Shown: piece by piece, positions 15,997 to 23,487 of the stretch
Position numbering within the stretch: position 1 is the stretch's first letter
Layout of the letters: every line of letters begins with the position of its first letter
Assembly: GCA_041583015.1 (NCBI GenBank)
Contig: JBFHGR010000028.1
Coordinates: 1 to 32,541, forward strand
Source: Parvicella sp041583015
GTDB lineage: Bacteria > Bacteroidota > Bacteroidia > Flavobacteriales_D > Parvicellaceae
DNA length: 32,541 nucleotides
Direction: 5' to 3'
Notes under the pieces: model-generated
The model's database searches: none
What the model was told of the DNA's origin: nothing
What the model saw: only the letters and a program-made list of their open reading frames with translations
Translations under genes and position numbers: made by a program

Positions 15997-16896
15997 ATGT
16001 TAGAACAATTAGGATTATTTGCTAAAAAATATCTTTTCGCTACAATACTTATAATCACTGGTTTAGTGTTAGTAATAATGGCAGTCAAACCTGTTGCTGT
16101 AATTGAAAAAACCCAATCAACTTGGTTTTTAATTGGAGGCATTTCCATTTTAGTAGCAGGGATAGTTACTTTACTCTATGTTTTGGAGATCATAAGTAAA
16201 GTAGTACACCTAGTGGTGATGAGTCTTCTATTTGTAACTTGTGCTATTCTAACTGTTCTTAGCGTAAAATCATTAAATGATACAATGGAAAAAATAACAT
16301 TGTATGAAGCCTATGAAAAAAATGCTAAGCAATCACTTGAAGACATTAGAACAATACAATTAGCATACAAAAAGAAATATGGAAAATTTGCACCAGATTT
16401 CAAAGAATTAAAAAGATTCTTACAACATGACGAAGTTTATAGAACAATCCCTAAAGTACTTCATGAATCAGGAAAAATTCCAGATAGACAGCCCAATGCT
16501 GAAGAAATCGCAATATTAGGTTACGATCCTTTTGAAGATGAGGCTTTCATCAAAGATGGTATTGATGAAGCTGAAGCAATTAAACTAGGTTATTACAGAG
16601 TGGATACAGTTTGGATTCCTGTATTAGAAAACCTTTTCTTTAACGATGAAATTCAGTCTTCTGATATCGTTAGAAGATTTGATTTTGACCCATCTATGGT
16701 GGATGTTGTTCGTACGCCAACAGATACTTTAGTCAACTTCATTATGGAGTCTAAAGAGATAGATTCACTTACAAATGCCTTTACAGTTTACGACCCGTAT
16801 GCTTACAACCCATTTAAAGAACCTGGACAAAGTAGAGATACTATGCGTCTAGGTAACCTTTCTGACGGAAGTACTAACGGTAGTTGGGAACAGTAG
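15997..16896 (+). CDS. Membrane protein of unknown function with C-terminal soluble domain
   Basis: I do not recognise the family by function. The 299 residues start with three membrane segments (about 12-30, 43-63 and 70-90), followed by a helical stretch (TLYEAYEKNAKQSLEDIRTIQ) and a soluble, acidic domain rich in Asp and Glu that ends in a Pro/Asn/Ser-rich tail. The run LAYKKKYGKFAPDFKELKRFL resembles the conserved block after the first helix of pilin-like secreted proteins, where a helix leads into a short beta domain, but the leader and first helix here are not pilin-like. It precedes DUF3822, rsmD and coaD in what looks like one transcription unit (18-base gap to the next start). Conserved location beside these housekeeping genes is my recollection for this phylum and not shown here. 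Confidence 0.65.
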   Translation: MLEQLGLFAKKYLFATILIITGLVLVIMAVKPVAVIEKTQSTWFLIGGISILVAGIVTLLYVLEIISKVVHLVVMSLLFVTCAILTVLSVKSLNDTMEKITLYEAYEKNAKQSLEDIRTIQLAYKKKYGKFAPDFKELKRFLQHDEVYRTIPKVLHESGKIPDRQPNAEEIAILGYDPFEDEAFIKDGIDEAEAIKLGYYRVDTVWIPVLENLFFNDEIQSSDIVRRFDFDPSMVDVVRTPTDTLVNFIMESKEIDSLTNAFTVYDPYAYNPFKEPGQSRDTMRLGNLSDGSTNGSWEQ

Positions 16897-16914
16897 GCTC
16901 ATAATTCCTTAGAT

Positions 16915-17646
16915 ATGACCATATTTTCCGCAGCTGCAAGCACTGATGCACTTGACTGTAAAGTATATATCATACAAGAGGAAAAAAGTCTAATTAAAAT
17001 TTCGCTTAACAATCAGGGTGTGCTCAATTACATGGGGCTGATTGAAGCTACTTCCAAAATTCTTGACGAACAAATCACCTTTGTTTCCACTGTTAACGAG
17101 TTTACTTTGATGCCCAATTTAAGTATTGAGCAATTACCCGAAAACATTATACCTTCATTTTTAAAATGGACTAATAGCGATACTTCTAATATTGTTAAAA
17201 ACCCACTACTATTTGACAATATTTCCATCTTATTTAACTTTCCTACAGAGCAAATTACTAAACGTTTTCCCGCTGCTAAATTTACTCATGGTATTGAGTT
17301 CCTTGTGAATCAAAGCATGCTTTCTACAAAAGACGAATCTATTACGGCACTCGTTTTAGAAAAACAACTTTTACTTTCTGTTATTAAAAATGGACATCTT
17401 CAACTTAGTAATATTTTTCAAGTTGAAAACAATGAAGAAGTAATTTATTATATCATGCTCATGTTTCAAGAACTAGATCTGACCGCTGAAAATGTTATTT
17501 TACAAATTTATGGTGAATGCGAGGAGCAACCTTTTCTTGAACAACACCTTTCCAAATTTATCAGAAATACAACATCTAATATTCACCCTTCAATTTCCAA
17601 CATGAAATACAGTGGAATTGCAAAATTTATAGAAATCATTCAATGA
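16915..17646 (+). CDS. DUF3822 family protein
   Basis: A cytoplasmic protein of 243 residues without membrane segments or a signal peptide. It matches the DUF3822 pattern typical of Bacteroidota: alternating strands such as LDCKVYIIQEEKSLIKISL near the N-terminus, ITALVLEKQLLLSVIKNGHLQLSN in the middle, and the EEVIYYIMLMFQELDL helix followed by VILQIYGE. The two-lobed beta/alpha layout is reminiscent of the actin/hexokinase fold of pilus-assembly ATPases (PilM-like), but no nucleotide-binding motif can be named. Its end overlaps the rsmD start by 4 bases (ATGA), and this pairing with RsmD is common in the phylum, so a role with ribosome maturation is possible; function remains unknown. Confidence 0.75.
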   Translation: MTIFSAAASTDALDCKVYIIQEEKSLIKISLNNQGVLNYMGLIEATSKILDEQITFVSTVNEFTLMPNLSIEQLPENIIPSFLKWTNSDTSNIVKNPLLFDNISILFNFPTEQITKRFPAAKFTHGIEFLVNQSMLSTKDESITALVLEKQLLLSVIKNGHLQLSNIFQVENNEEVIYYIMLMFQELDLTAENVILQIYGECEEQPFLEQHLSKFIRNTTSNIHPSISNMKYSGIAKFIEIIQ

Positions 17647-18191
17647 GAATAATTAGCGGAACACACAAAGGGAGAAGTATCATAGCACCCAAGCAAATCA
17701 AAGCAAGACCCACAACTGATTTTGCAAAAGAGAGCTTATTCAACATCCTTGAAAATCAAATTGATATTGAAGGAATCAAAGTATTAGATCTTTTTGGTGG
17801 CACAGGTAACATTAGTTACGAATTTGCGTCAAGAGGTGCGCAAGAAGTCATAAGCGTAGATAAATCCATGGATAGTTATAAGTTCATCAACACATTTGCT
17901 CATGAAAATAAACTAGCGGTAAAATGCGTTAAAAGCGATGTCTTTAAGTTTCTTAACAAACCCAAAGACGCTTTCCCTATTGTTTTTGCTGACCCTCCTT
18001 ATGCTCTTAGAAACATAATTACATTACCTAAAGTTATTTTTGATAATAATTGGGTTGCACCAGGTGGATTATTGATTATCGAACACGGTAAAGAAACTGA
18101 CTATTCTAAAGAACCATTTTACAAAGAAACTAGAGTTTATAGTCGTGTTAATTTTTCTTTCTTCATGAAAGAAGACATGAAAGTAATATAA
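17643..18191 (+). CDS. rsmD: 16S rRNA (guanine-966 N2)-methyltransferase RsmD
   Basis: A SAM-dependent methyltransferase of 182 residues that modifies guanine 966 of 16S rRNA in assembled small subunits. The N-terminus MRIISGTHKGRSI and the RPTTDFAKESLFNIL block are diagnostic. The SAM-binding loop is DLFGGTGNIS (49-58), the acidic end of strand two is VDKS (72-75), and the catalytic motif is DPPY (117-120). The start overlaps DUF3822 by ATGA, so the two are translationally coupled. coaD follows after 156 bases with its own likely promoter. RsmD next to CoaD is a widely conserved order in bacteria. Confidence 0.93.
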   Translation: MRIISGTHKGRSIIAPKQIKARPTTDFAKESLFNILENQIDIEGIKVLDLFGGTGNISYEFASRGAQEVISVDKSMDSYKFINTFAHENKLAVKCVKSDVFKFLNKPKDAFPIVFADPPYALRNIITLPKVIFDNNWVAPGGLLIIEHGKETDYSKEPFYKETRVYSRVNFSFFMKEDMKVI

Positions 18192-18307
18192 TCAACTTTA
18201 CTTTTTCTATACTACGTCAAGGCTCACATCGAGAAAAGCGGTTCCATTCAATTATCTATAATCTTATAAATTCTGTGCCCGGCATCCGCAAATCTGTAAC
18301 CTTATTG

Positions 18308-18315
18308 TAATTTTG
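18308..18315 (+). promoter_or_regulatory. TAnnTTTG -7 element before coaD
   Basis: TAATTTTG matches the -7 consensus 33 bases before the coaD ATG. A -33 TTG at normal spacing is not evident. The rest of 18192-18307 shows no gene and no strong hairpin. Confidence 0.45.
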
Positions 18316-18347
18316 TAGTTAAACTGATACTCACAAACTTTATATTT

Positions 18348-18806
18348 ATGTCTAAAATTGCTGTTTTCCCAGGATCGTTTGACCCTATTACCATTGGACA
18401 CTACTCTATCGTGAAAAAAGCAATACCATTGTTTGATAAAATTATTGTTGCAGTTGGCACCAATACTAGTAAAACTTATTTGTACGATGCCAGCCAGCGT
18501 TTTGAAATGACAAAGGCTGCTTTTTCCGACATGTCAAATGTAGAAGTGAAAGCTTTTGAAGGTTTGACGGTAAATTTTTGCAAAGCCGAAAACGCCAACT
18601 TTTTGTTACGAGGTTTGCGAAACAATATTGACTTTGAATATGAGAAACCTATTGCCGAAATGAATCAAAAATTATTACCAGGGTTGGAAACCATATTTCT
18701 AATTACCGATTCTGAATTTAGTTGCATTTCCTCATCTATTGTAAGAGAACTTATCAAAAATAATTCAAATGTGGACCAATTTTTGCCACCTCAGGTGAAG
18801 TTATGA
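18348..18806 (+). CDS. coaD: Phosphopantetheine adenylyltransferase CoaD
   Basis: A cytoplasmic enzyme of 152 residues that joins ATP and 4'-phosphopantetheine to give dephospho-CoA, the penultimate step of coenzyme A synthesis. It has the nucleotidyltransferase signature VFPGSFDPITIGH, with the TxGH motif at 15-18, the LLRGLRNNIDFEYE block at 87-100 that contacts both substrates, and the ISSSIVRE motif at 127-134. The length is close to the usual 160. Its stop overlaps the start of the thioredoxin-fold gene by ATGA, an unusual pairing that makes the two co-translated. Confidence 0.96.
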   Translation: MSKIAVFPGSFDPITIGHYSIVKKAIPLFDKIIVAVGTNTSKTYLYDASQRFEMTKAAFSDMSNVEVKAFEGLTVNFCKAENANFLLRGLRNNIDFEYEKPIAEMNQKLLPGLETIFLITDSEFSCISSSIVRELIKNNSNVDQFLPPQVKL

Positions 18807-20263
18807 GAATCATAGTAACATATTGTTTATTAATTATTAGTGTTTTAGGCTTCAGTCAAGGCAACACAGTAATCAATTGCTTTGCACCTCAATTTAAAGG
18901 CCAAATAGCGCAATTAATTACTTATAAGGATTACATCTCTTATGAAACTAAAGTATTAGACAAAGGTATCGTGAATGAGAATGGAAACATTTCATTTCAG
19001 TGCGATCCCCAAAAAGGCTTCAAAGCCATGATTCAAATCCAAGACAAATCTGCAACTATCTATATTGACCCTAACACTCCAAAATACACAGTTAGTTTTC
19101 CATATCGACATGAAAATGTTCAGAAACTAACAGGAAACACAGTTAGATTAGTTTTTGATAGTTTACCCGACAACGACCTCAACACCTTGATTCTAGAGTT
19201 CAATTTAAGACTAGATTATTTCTTATATGGTGACACTAGCAAGGTACAAAGAGTAATGTTGCAAAACCAAGAGTTTAGAGACAGTCTTTCTGCTTTTACC
19301 GAAAGTATTTTTAAGGAATATAAAGACATTGATAATCATTATTTTAAGAATTACTACAAATACAGTATTGCATCTGTTGCTTTGTTTAGCAACAGACAAG
19401 AACCAGACAAGAATAAATACATCATATTTGAAACATTCATAAAAGCAAAACCTATATTACCTCACAATGACGCTTACATGTACTTTATCCAAGACTTTTA
19501 CGAAAATGTCCTTTCAGACATAAGTATCGTAAATAGAGATAAAGCAACCTTTGCCATCAACAATGTGGCAAGTAGAGAAAAATTGGACTTAGCGATGAGC
19601 CAACATTACTATTTAGCCAATGATCAATTTAGGGAATTCATCATGTTGAACGCCTTACAAGAAGCATATCACAGTACATATTTCAGTTCCCAAAATATCA
19701 GATTTATACTAAACTTAATCGCCAATAATTCAAAGTATCCTTCCCATTCGGAAATCGCTAGAAACATTCTACGCGTACAAGAAAAACTTGCTCCTGGTAC
19801 AAAAGCTCCAAATTTCAGTTGGATTGAGCCAAATGGAGATACTACATCATTGAAAAGTTTAAGAGGCAAATATGTCTATCTCATGTTTTGGGCCTCATGG
19901 AATAAACCTAGTATTCAAGAGATGATCGTTGTCCAACAACTTCAAGAAAAATACAAAAAATACGTTGACTTTGTTAGTATATCCTTAGATTACTCCAAAG
20001 AAGACTACAATAAATTTGTTGCAGCCAATTCAAAAATATATAACTGGCATTTTGGTCACTATAATGGAGATGCGCAATTACTAGATGATTATTCTATAAG
20101 AAATGTGCCTTATTATATTCTTGTAGATATGCAAGGCAACATTGAACAATCTCCTGCTTACAGTCCTTCACCAAATGGCACATACAAATCTATTGACGAA
20201 ACGTTTCATTACATAAAAGTGAGACTTGAGCCAAAGACTAATGTTAGAATAGGACAAAAATAA
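18803..20263 (+). CDS. Secreted TlpA/AhpC-type thioredoxin-fold protein lacking the CxxC cysteines
   Basis: A 486-residue exported protein: signal peptide 1-18 (cut near GFSQ), a beta-rich N-terminal domain (DUF4369-like, about 20-110), a helical middle of about 200 residues, and a TlpA/ResA-like thioredoxin domain from about 333 (APGTKAPNFSW). The active site that normally reads WCxPC is here WNKPS: Asn367 and Ser370 replace both cysteines. The cis-Pro loop is intact (NVPYYILVD, Pro436), so the fold seems preserved while disulfide chemistry is lost. Related Bacteroidota proteins reduce periplasmic disulfides; this one more likely binds a partner or peptide. It overlaps coaD by 4 bases. A strong hairpin follows the stop. 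Confidence 0.85.
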   Translation: MRIIVTYCLLIISVLGFSQGNTVINCFAPQFKGQIAQLITYKDYISYETKVLDKGIVNENGNISFQCDPQKGFKAMIQIQDKSATIYIDPNTPKYTVSFPYRHENVQKLTGNTVRLVFDSLPDNDLNTLILEFNLRLDYFLYGDTSKVQRVMLQNQEFRDSLSAFTESIFKEYKDIDNHYFKNYYKYSIASVALFSNRQEPDKNKYIIFETFIKAKPILPHNDAYMYFIQDFYENVLSDISIVNRDKATFAINNVASREKLDLAMSQHYYLANDQFREFIMLNALQEAYHSTYFSSQNIRFILNLIANNSKYPSHSEIARNILRVQEKLAPGTKAPNFSWIEPNGDTTSLKSLRGKYVYLMFWASWNKPSIQEMIVVQQLQEKYKKYVDFVSISLDYSKEDYNKFVAANSKIYNWHFGHYNGDAQLLDDYSIRNVPYYILVDMQGNIEQSPAYSPSPNGTYKSIDETFHYIKVRLEPKTNVRIGQK

Positions 20264-20279
20264 TTTAGCAAAATTCATA

Positions 20280-20320
20280 GAATGATGATCCAATATACAC
20301 ATGAAATTGGTTCATCGTTC
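20280..20320. terminator. Bidirectional hairpin between convergent genes
   Basis: 20280-20294 pairs with 20306-20320 over about 14 base pairs (GAATGATGA/TCATCGTTC outer, one T-T mismatch, CCAAT/ATTGG inner) around an 11-base loop. It sits between the stops of the thioredoxin-fold gene and the O-methyltransferase and probably serves both. The T-tracts are poor. Confidence 0.5.
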
Positions 20321-20322
20321 AA

Positions 20323-20967
20323 TTACCCCACTTTCCTAGCAACCATCAAGCCATCTCTAATAGGCATCAAGACGTTTTCAAACCTTTCATCTTCTTGTAT
20401 CAAAGCATTGAATTTTTGAAGTATTTGAGTATCCTTATCCTTGGCATTAGCTGGAAAAGCAACTTTCCCACTCCAGAGAACATTATCTGCTATGATATAT
20501 CCTCCCATTCTCAACTTAGGATACACCTTTTCCAAATAAGTGATATAATTTCCTTTATCCGCATCGATAAACACGAGATCAATCTCTGAATCTATTTGAT
20601 CTATTATTGCCACCGCATCTCCTACCTCCTGCTGAATTTGATTAGCATAGACAGATGCTTCAAAAAACTTATTTGCAAACTCAACCACTTCAGGGTCAAT
20701 TTCTATCGTAAGTAATTTACCACCTTCGCACAATCCTTCCGCCAAACACAATGCTGAATATCCTGTATATGTGCCAATCTCAAGAATGAATTTAGGTTGA
20801 ATCATATTACTCATCATACTTAGCAATCTACCTTGCAAATGTCCAGACAACATCCTTGGCTGCAAAACCTTAATATTGGTTTCTCTATTCAATTTAAAGA
20901 GTAATGCATCTTCTTTTGAGGTATGCGCTTCGGCATAATCATCTATTTCTTGTGGTAAAAAATTCAT
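20323..20967 (-). CDS. SAM-dependent O-methyltransferase (caffeoyl-CoA/catechol OMT type)
   Basis: A class I methyltransferase of 214 residues in the cation-dependent O-methyltransferase group, whose bacterial members methylate catechol-like small molecules or, as TrmR, wobble uridine in tRNA. SAM-binding motif I is ILEIGTYTGYSALCLAE (61-77), strand two ends in TIEIDPE (87-93), and the divalent-metal ligands are Asp135 (FIDADKGNY) and Asp161-Asn162 (IIADNVLWSGKV). The full family length is present. It is the last gene of a minus-strand cluster, 15 bases after the acyltransferase stop. Substrate cannot be told; the TrmR role is a real alternative. Confidence 0.88.
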   Translation of the reverse strand: MNFLPQEIDDYAEAHTSKEDALLFKLNRETNIKVLQPRMLSGHLQGRLLSMMSNMIQPKFILEIGTYTGYSALCLAEGLCEGGKLLTIEIDPEVVEFANKFFEASVYANQIQQEVGDAVAIIDQIDSEIDLVFIDADKGNYITYLEKVYPKLRMGGYIIADNVLWSGKVAFPANAKDKDTQILQKFNALIQEDERFENVLMPIRDGLMVARKVG

Positions 20968-20982
20968 ATTAAATATTTAATG

Positions 20983-22053
20983 TTACAAAGGTAACTGTCT
21001 CGAAGTTTTCTTCATTAATAATCCCTGAAGGAAATTGGCTATAATACTTACAATAATTACTAATAATAAATAACTCATAAAAACACTGATGGTATGACGA
21101 CTTGGGACATCCAAATACTCTACAACAAAACCGTAAATCTTATAAATTGGCCAATGCAATATATAAATAGCATAACTCAAATCGCCCAATTTATCCATCC
21201 AATTCCCATTCTTCAATGTGGTATCAATAGCAGCCAATGACAAAATCAGGCATCCGAAAAGCGGTGCAAGTAATCCACTATAATTTTTGTAAAAATAAGG
21301 TTGATATAAAACAACTACAGTAATCACCAAAACAATTAGTGCTCTTACCACCTTCATATTTTTTGAAGTTTTCTTAAACAAAGGCAAATACCTATAAAAA
21401 ACCATTCCCAAGACAAAAGAAGGTAAACTAAAAAATGGATTTAAATGCAAATACAAATCTGTATAAGTAGATTGTAACACGTAAAAGAGCCCTTCCGTTA
21501 TTACCCAAAAAACGACAGCAAAAATCAAAGTAAATTGTCTACTTCTATCTACTATAAAAATAAAAACTAGAGGAAATATTAAATAAAAAATAAATTCAAC
21601 GGACAAAGACCAACTAGGCACATTGATGACAGGATAACTCCATATATCAAATGATTGCAAACCAGCGAATGCCAATATCACCCTAAAAACATCAACTTGT
21701 CCCACCACATAAATAATGTAACACAGACTCATTATCAGCCCAATATAATACAATGGCAATAAACGTCTTGCTCTCTTTTTATAAAAAACGATGTATTCGC
21801 TTATACTACAAAAATCTGCATCTTGATACCTATGATAAAGAACAAAACCACTCAAGACAAAAAATAAGTTGACCATAAAATTACCATTTCCTATCCATTG
21901 GTTTAAAACACCATCATTGAATGGTGGCACTTGAATAGCAAAATGATGAAATACAACAACCATTGCTGCAACAAATCGCAACAAATTTAGATAAGGAAAA
22001 ATAACAACTTTACTATCTTTTTTCAAATTTTGTCTTTGATAAAATGTCTCCAT
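20983..22053 (-). CDS. Acyltransferase 3 family membrane protein (OafA/YrhL-like)
   Basis: An inner-membrane protein of 356 residues with about ten membrane segments that transfers acetyl or other acyl groups onto cell-surface glycans. The opening YLNLLRFVAAMVVVFHHF with its His pair, NLFFVLSGFVLYHRY, and RRLLPLYYIG are family hallmarks; the first His pair is the catalytic site. No SGNH domain is fused. The reading frame begins inside the kelch gene, overlapping its last 41 bases; an internal start would remove only charged residues, so the true start may be a little later. The acceptor is unknown. Confidence 0.85.
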   Translation of the reverse strand: METFYQRQNLKKDSKVVIFPYLNLLRFVAAMVVVFHHFAIQVPPFNDGVLNQWIGNGNFMVNLFFVLSGFVLYHRYQDADFCSISEYIVFYKKRARRLLPLYYIGLIMSLCYIIYVVGQVDVFRVILAFAGLQSFDIWSYPVINVPSWSLSVEFIFYLIFPLVFIFIVDRSRQFTLIFAVVFWVITEGLFYVLQSTYTDLYLHLNPFFSLPSFVLGMVFYRYLPLFKKTSKNMKVVRALIVLVITVVVLYQPYFYKNYSGLLAPLFGCLILSLAAIDTTLKNGNWMDKLGDLSYAIYILHWPIYKIYGFVVEYLDVPSRHTISVFMSYLLLVIIVSIIANFLQGLLMKKTSRQLPL

Positions 22054-23323
22054 TCTTGTTTTTAACTACAAAAAAATAAATTCCTGACTGTATCTTAGAA
22101 ATGTCTATGGAGTTGGAAATAATCTTACCTGATAATAAGTCCCTTCCCAATAAATCAATAATTGAGAAAGCGTCACCATGATGGTGTGTATCTAAAAAGA
22201 TGAAATCCATCGCTGGATTAGGATAAACCTTAAGTCCTTTAATCAGGTCTTTTACTTCGGCAACAATTGGATCTATCTCTATTTTGAAGGTTCTGTTTGT
22301 AACAGTTTGACCGGATTCCATTCCTCCACAGATAATCCATTCCGTTTCGCTAATTCTTGCAACTCCTCTTAAATCCATTATTCCAAACGGAGTTCCTAAC
22401 CCTTCATCATAAAGGTATGTATCATTCTTAAACTGTAAGATTCTTTCTAGTGGCTCAACCCCTGCCCCATTACTATACGCCAATCCGTCATAGTTATAAG
22501 CAACACCCGCACCACCAATCCAAAACGCCCTGTTTTCATAATGGGAACAAGCCATTCTATAACCTGCAGCACCTGGATTATCTGAAATCAATGACCAAGT
22601 TATTTGTGTTGGATCAGAGGGATTAATTATTCCTATCCTAGTATAATTTTTAGAACTAAAGGAAAAACTACCGCTCACACCTCCATTGTATATAATTGTA
22701 TCACCTATTATTGTGCCCGAAGCACCAAACGAGGTATAATAACTACTATTAGGCACATTAGTCCCAACTAACCAATTATCAGTGTACGGATTATAAATCT
22801 GAACATCAGGTTTGTTACCAGTATTACTCCATCCCGTAATTACATAGATTAAACTATCTCGCCACACACATTGCACTTGGTCATCTATTGGGACAGGTAT
22901 AGGAGTAACATCGCTTTCATAAGCATCAGTACTAGGATTATAAACATGCACTTTATTGGATGACACTTCACCTCCATTGGCTAGCACATGATAACCTCCA
23001 ATAATGTATATTTTTCCATTAACGTAACTTGCGCCAACTGCTATTTTGCCCATCGTATCAGGCAATGCAGGAATGGTCTCCCATTCATCATTCTGCACAT
23101 CATACTTATAACTCCCTAGATTTATGCCACCTTGCGTCTTTGTAGAATCAATACCAGAAAAAGAATACACATAGGCATTATTCCCTACAAATCCTTCCAC
23201 AACAGCATTATTACTAACTCTTTTAGGCATATTAGACAATTCAGTCCAAGTCCATCCTGTTTGAGCATGCATAAATGACGTTCCGATAAAACAAATAAAA
23301 AAAGCAAAGATTATTTTTCTCAT
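22013..23323 (-). CDS. Secreted kelch-repeat beta-propeller with T9SS sorting domain
   Basis: A 436-residue exported protein. Signal peptide 1-20 (cut after MHAQ). Kelch repeats fill about 30-340; typical strands are GKIYIIGGYHVLANGG, DSLIYVITGW and IGDTIIYNGG. The last 80 residues (LKVYPNPAMDFIFLD, then DLLGRDLLSGKI and SGIYFFVVKNKNG) are a type A C-terminal sorting domain of the type IX secretion system, which carries proteins across the outer membrane and may anchor them on the surface. It is the first gene of the minus-strand cluster with an acyltransferase and a methyltransferase. No enzyme motif is seen; adhesion or glycan binding is possible. Confidence 0.88.
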   Translation of the reverse strand: MRKIIFAFFICFIGTSFMHAQTGWTWTELSNMPKRVSNNAVVEGFVGNNAYVYSFSGIDSTKTQGGINLGSYKYDVQNDEWETIPALPDTMGKIAVGASYVNGKIYIIGGYHVLANGGEVSSNKVHVYNPSTDAYESDVTPIPVPIDDQVQCVWRDSLIYVITGWSNTGNKPDVQIYNPYTDNWLVGTNVPNSSYYTSFGASGTIIGDTIIYNGGVSGSFSFSSKNYTRIGIINPSDPTQITWSLISDNPGAAGYRMACSHYENRAFWIGGAGVAYNYDGLAYSNGAGVEPLERILQFKNDTYLYDEGLGTPFGIMDLRGVARISETEWIICGGMESGQTVTNRTFKIEIDPIVAEVKDLIKGLKVYPNPAMDFIFLDTHHHGDAFSIIDLLGRDLLSGKIISNSIDISKIQSGIYFFVVKNKNGDILSKTKFEKR

Positions 23324-23338
23324 AATGCTGCAATTTAG

Positions 23339-23346
23339 TACTTTTG
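23339..23346 (+). promoter_or_regulatory. TAnnTTTG -7 element before the miniprotein
   Basis: TACTTTTG matches the -7 consensus and ends 17 bases before the ATG at 23364, giving a leader of about 13 bases. It lies in the short divergent region after the kelch gene start, and would also serve the GH3 gene downstream. Confidence 0.5.
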
Positions 23347-23363
23347 TCTAAAATTAATTTACA

Positions 23364-23462
23364 ATGTCAGATAAAAATTTTCACGAAAACACAGCAGGAA
23401 TTGGATATATTTATGTTGGTTTCGTTTTGATTGTGATTTTTGGATTGGTTATCTTCGGATAG
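23364..23462 (+). CDS. Unannotated 32-residue single-pass membrane miniprotein
   Basis: The frame reads MSDKNFHENTAGIGYIYVGF and continues with VLIVIFGLVIFG to a TAG. It has a charged N-terminus of nine residues, then a Gly-containing hydrophobic segment of about 20 residues that fits one membrane helix, probably with the N-terminus in the cytoplasm. A -7 promoter element is placed correctly 17 bases upstream, and the GH3 start lies 25 bases downstream, so it heads that transcription unit. The composition and position argue for a real gene, but no homologue is recognised. Single-pass miniproteins of this size commonly act as accessory subunits of membrane complexes. Confidence 0.6.
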   Translation: MSDKNFHENTAGIGYIYVGFVLIVIFGLVIFG

Positions 23463-23487
23463 ACACATCAATTAATATTCATTCTAT

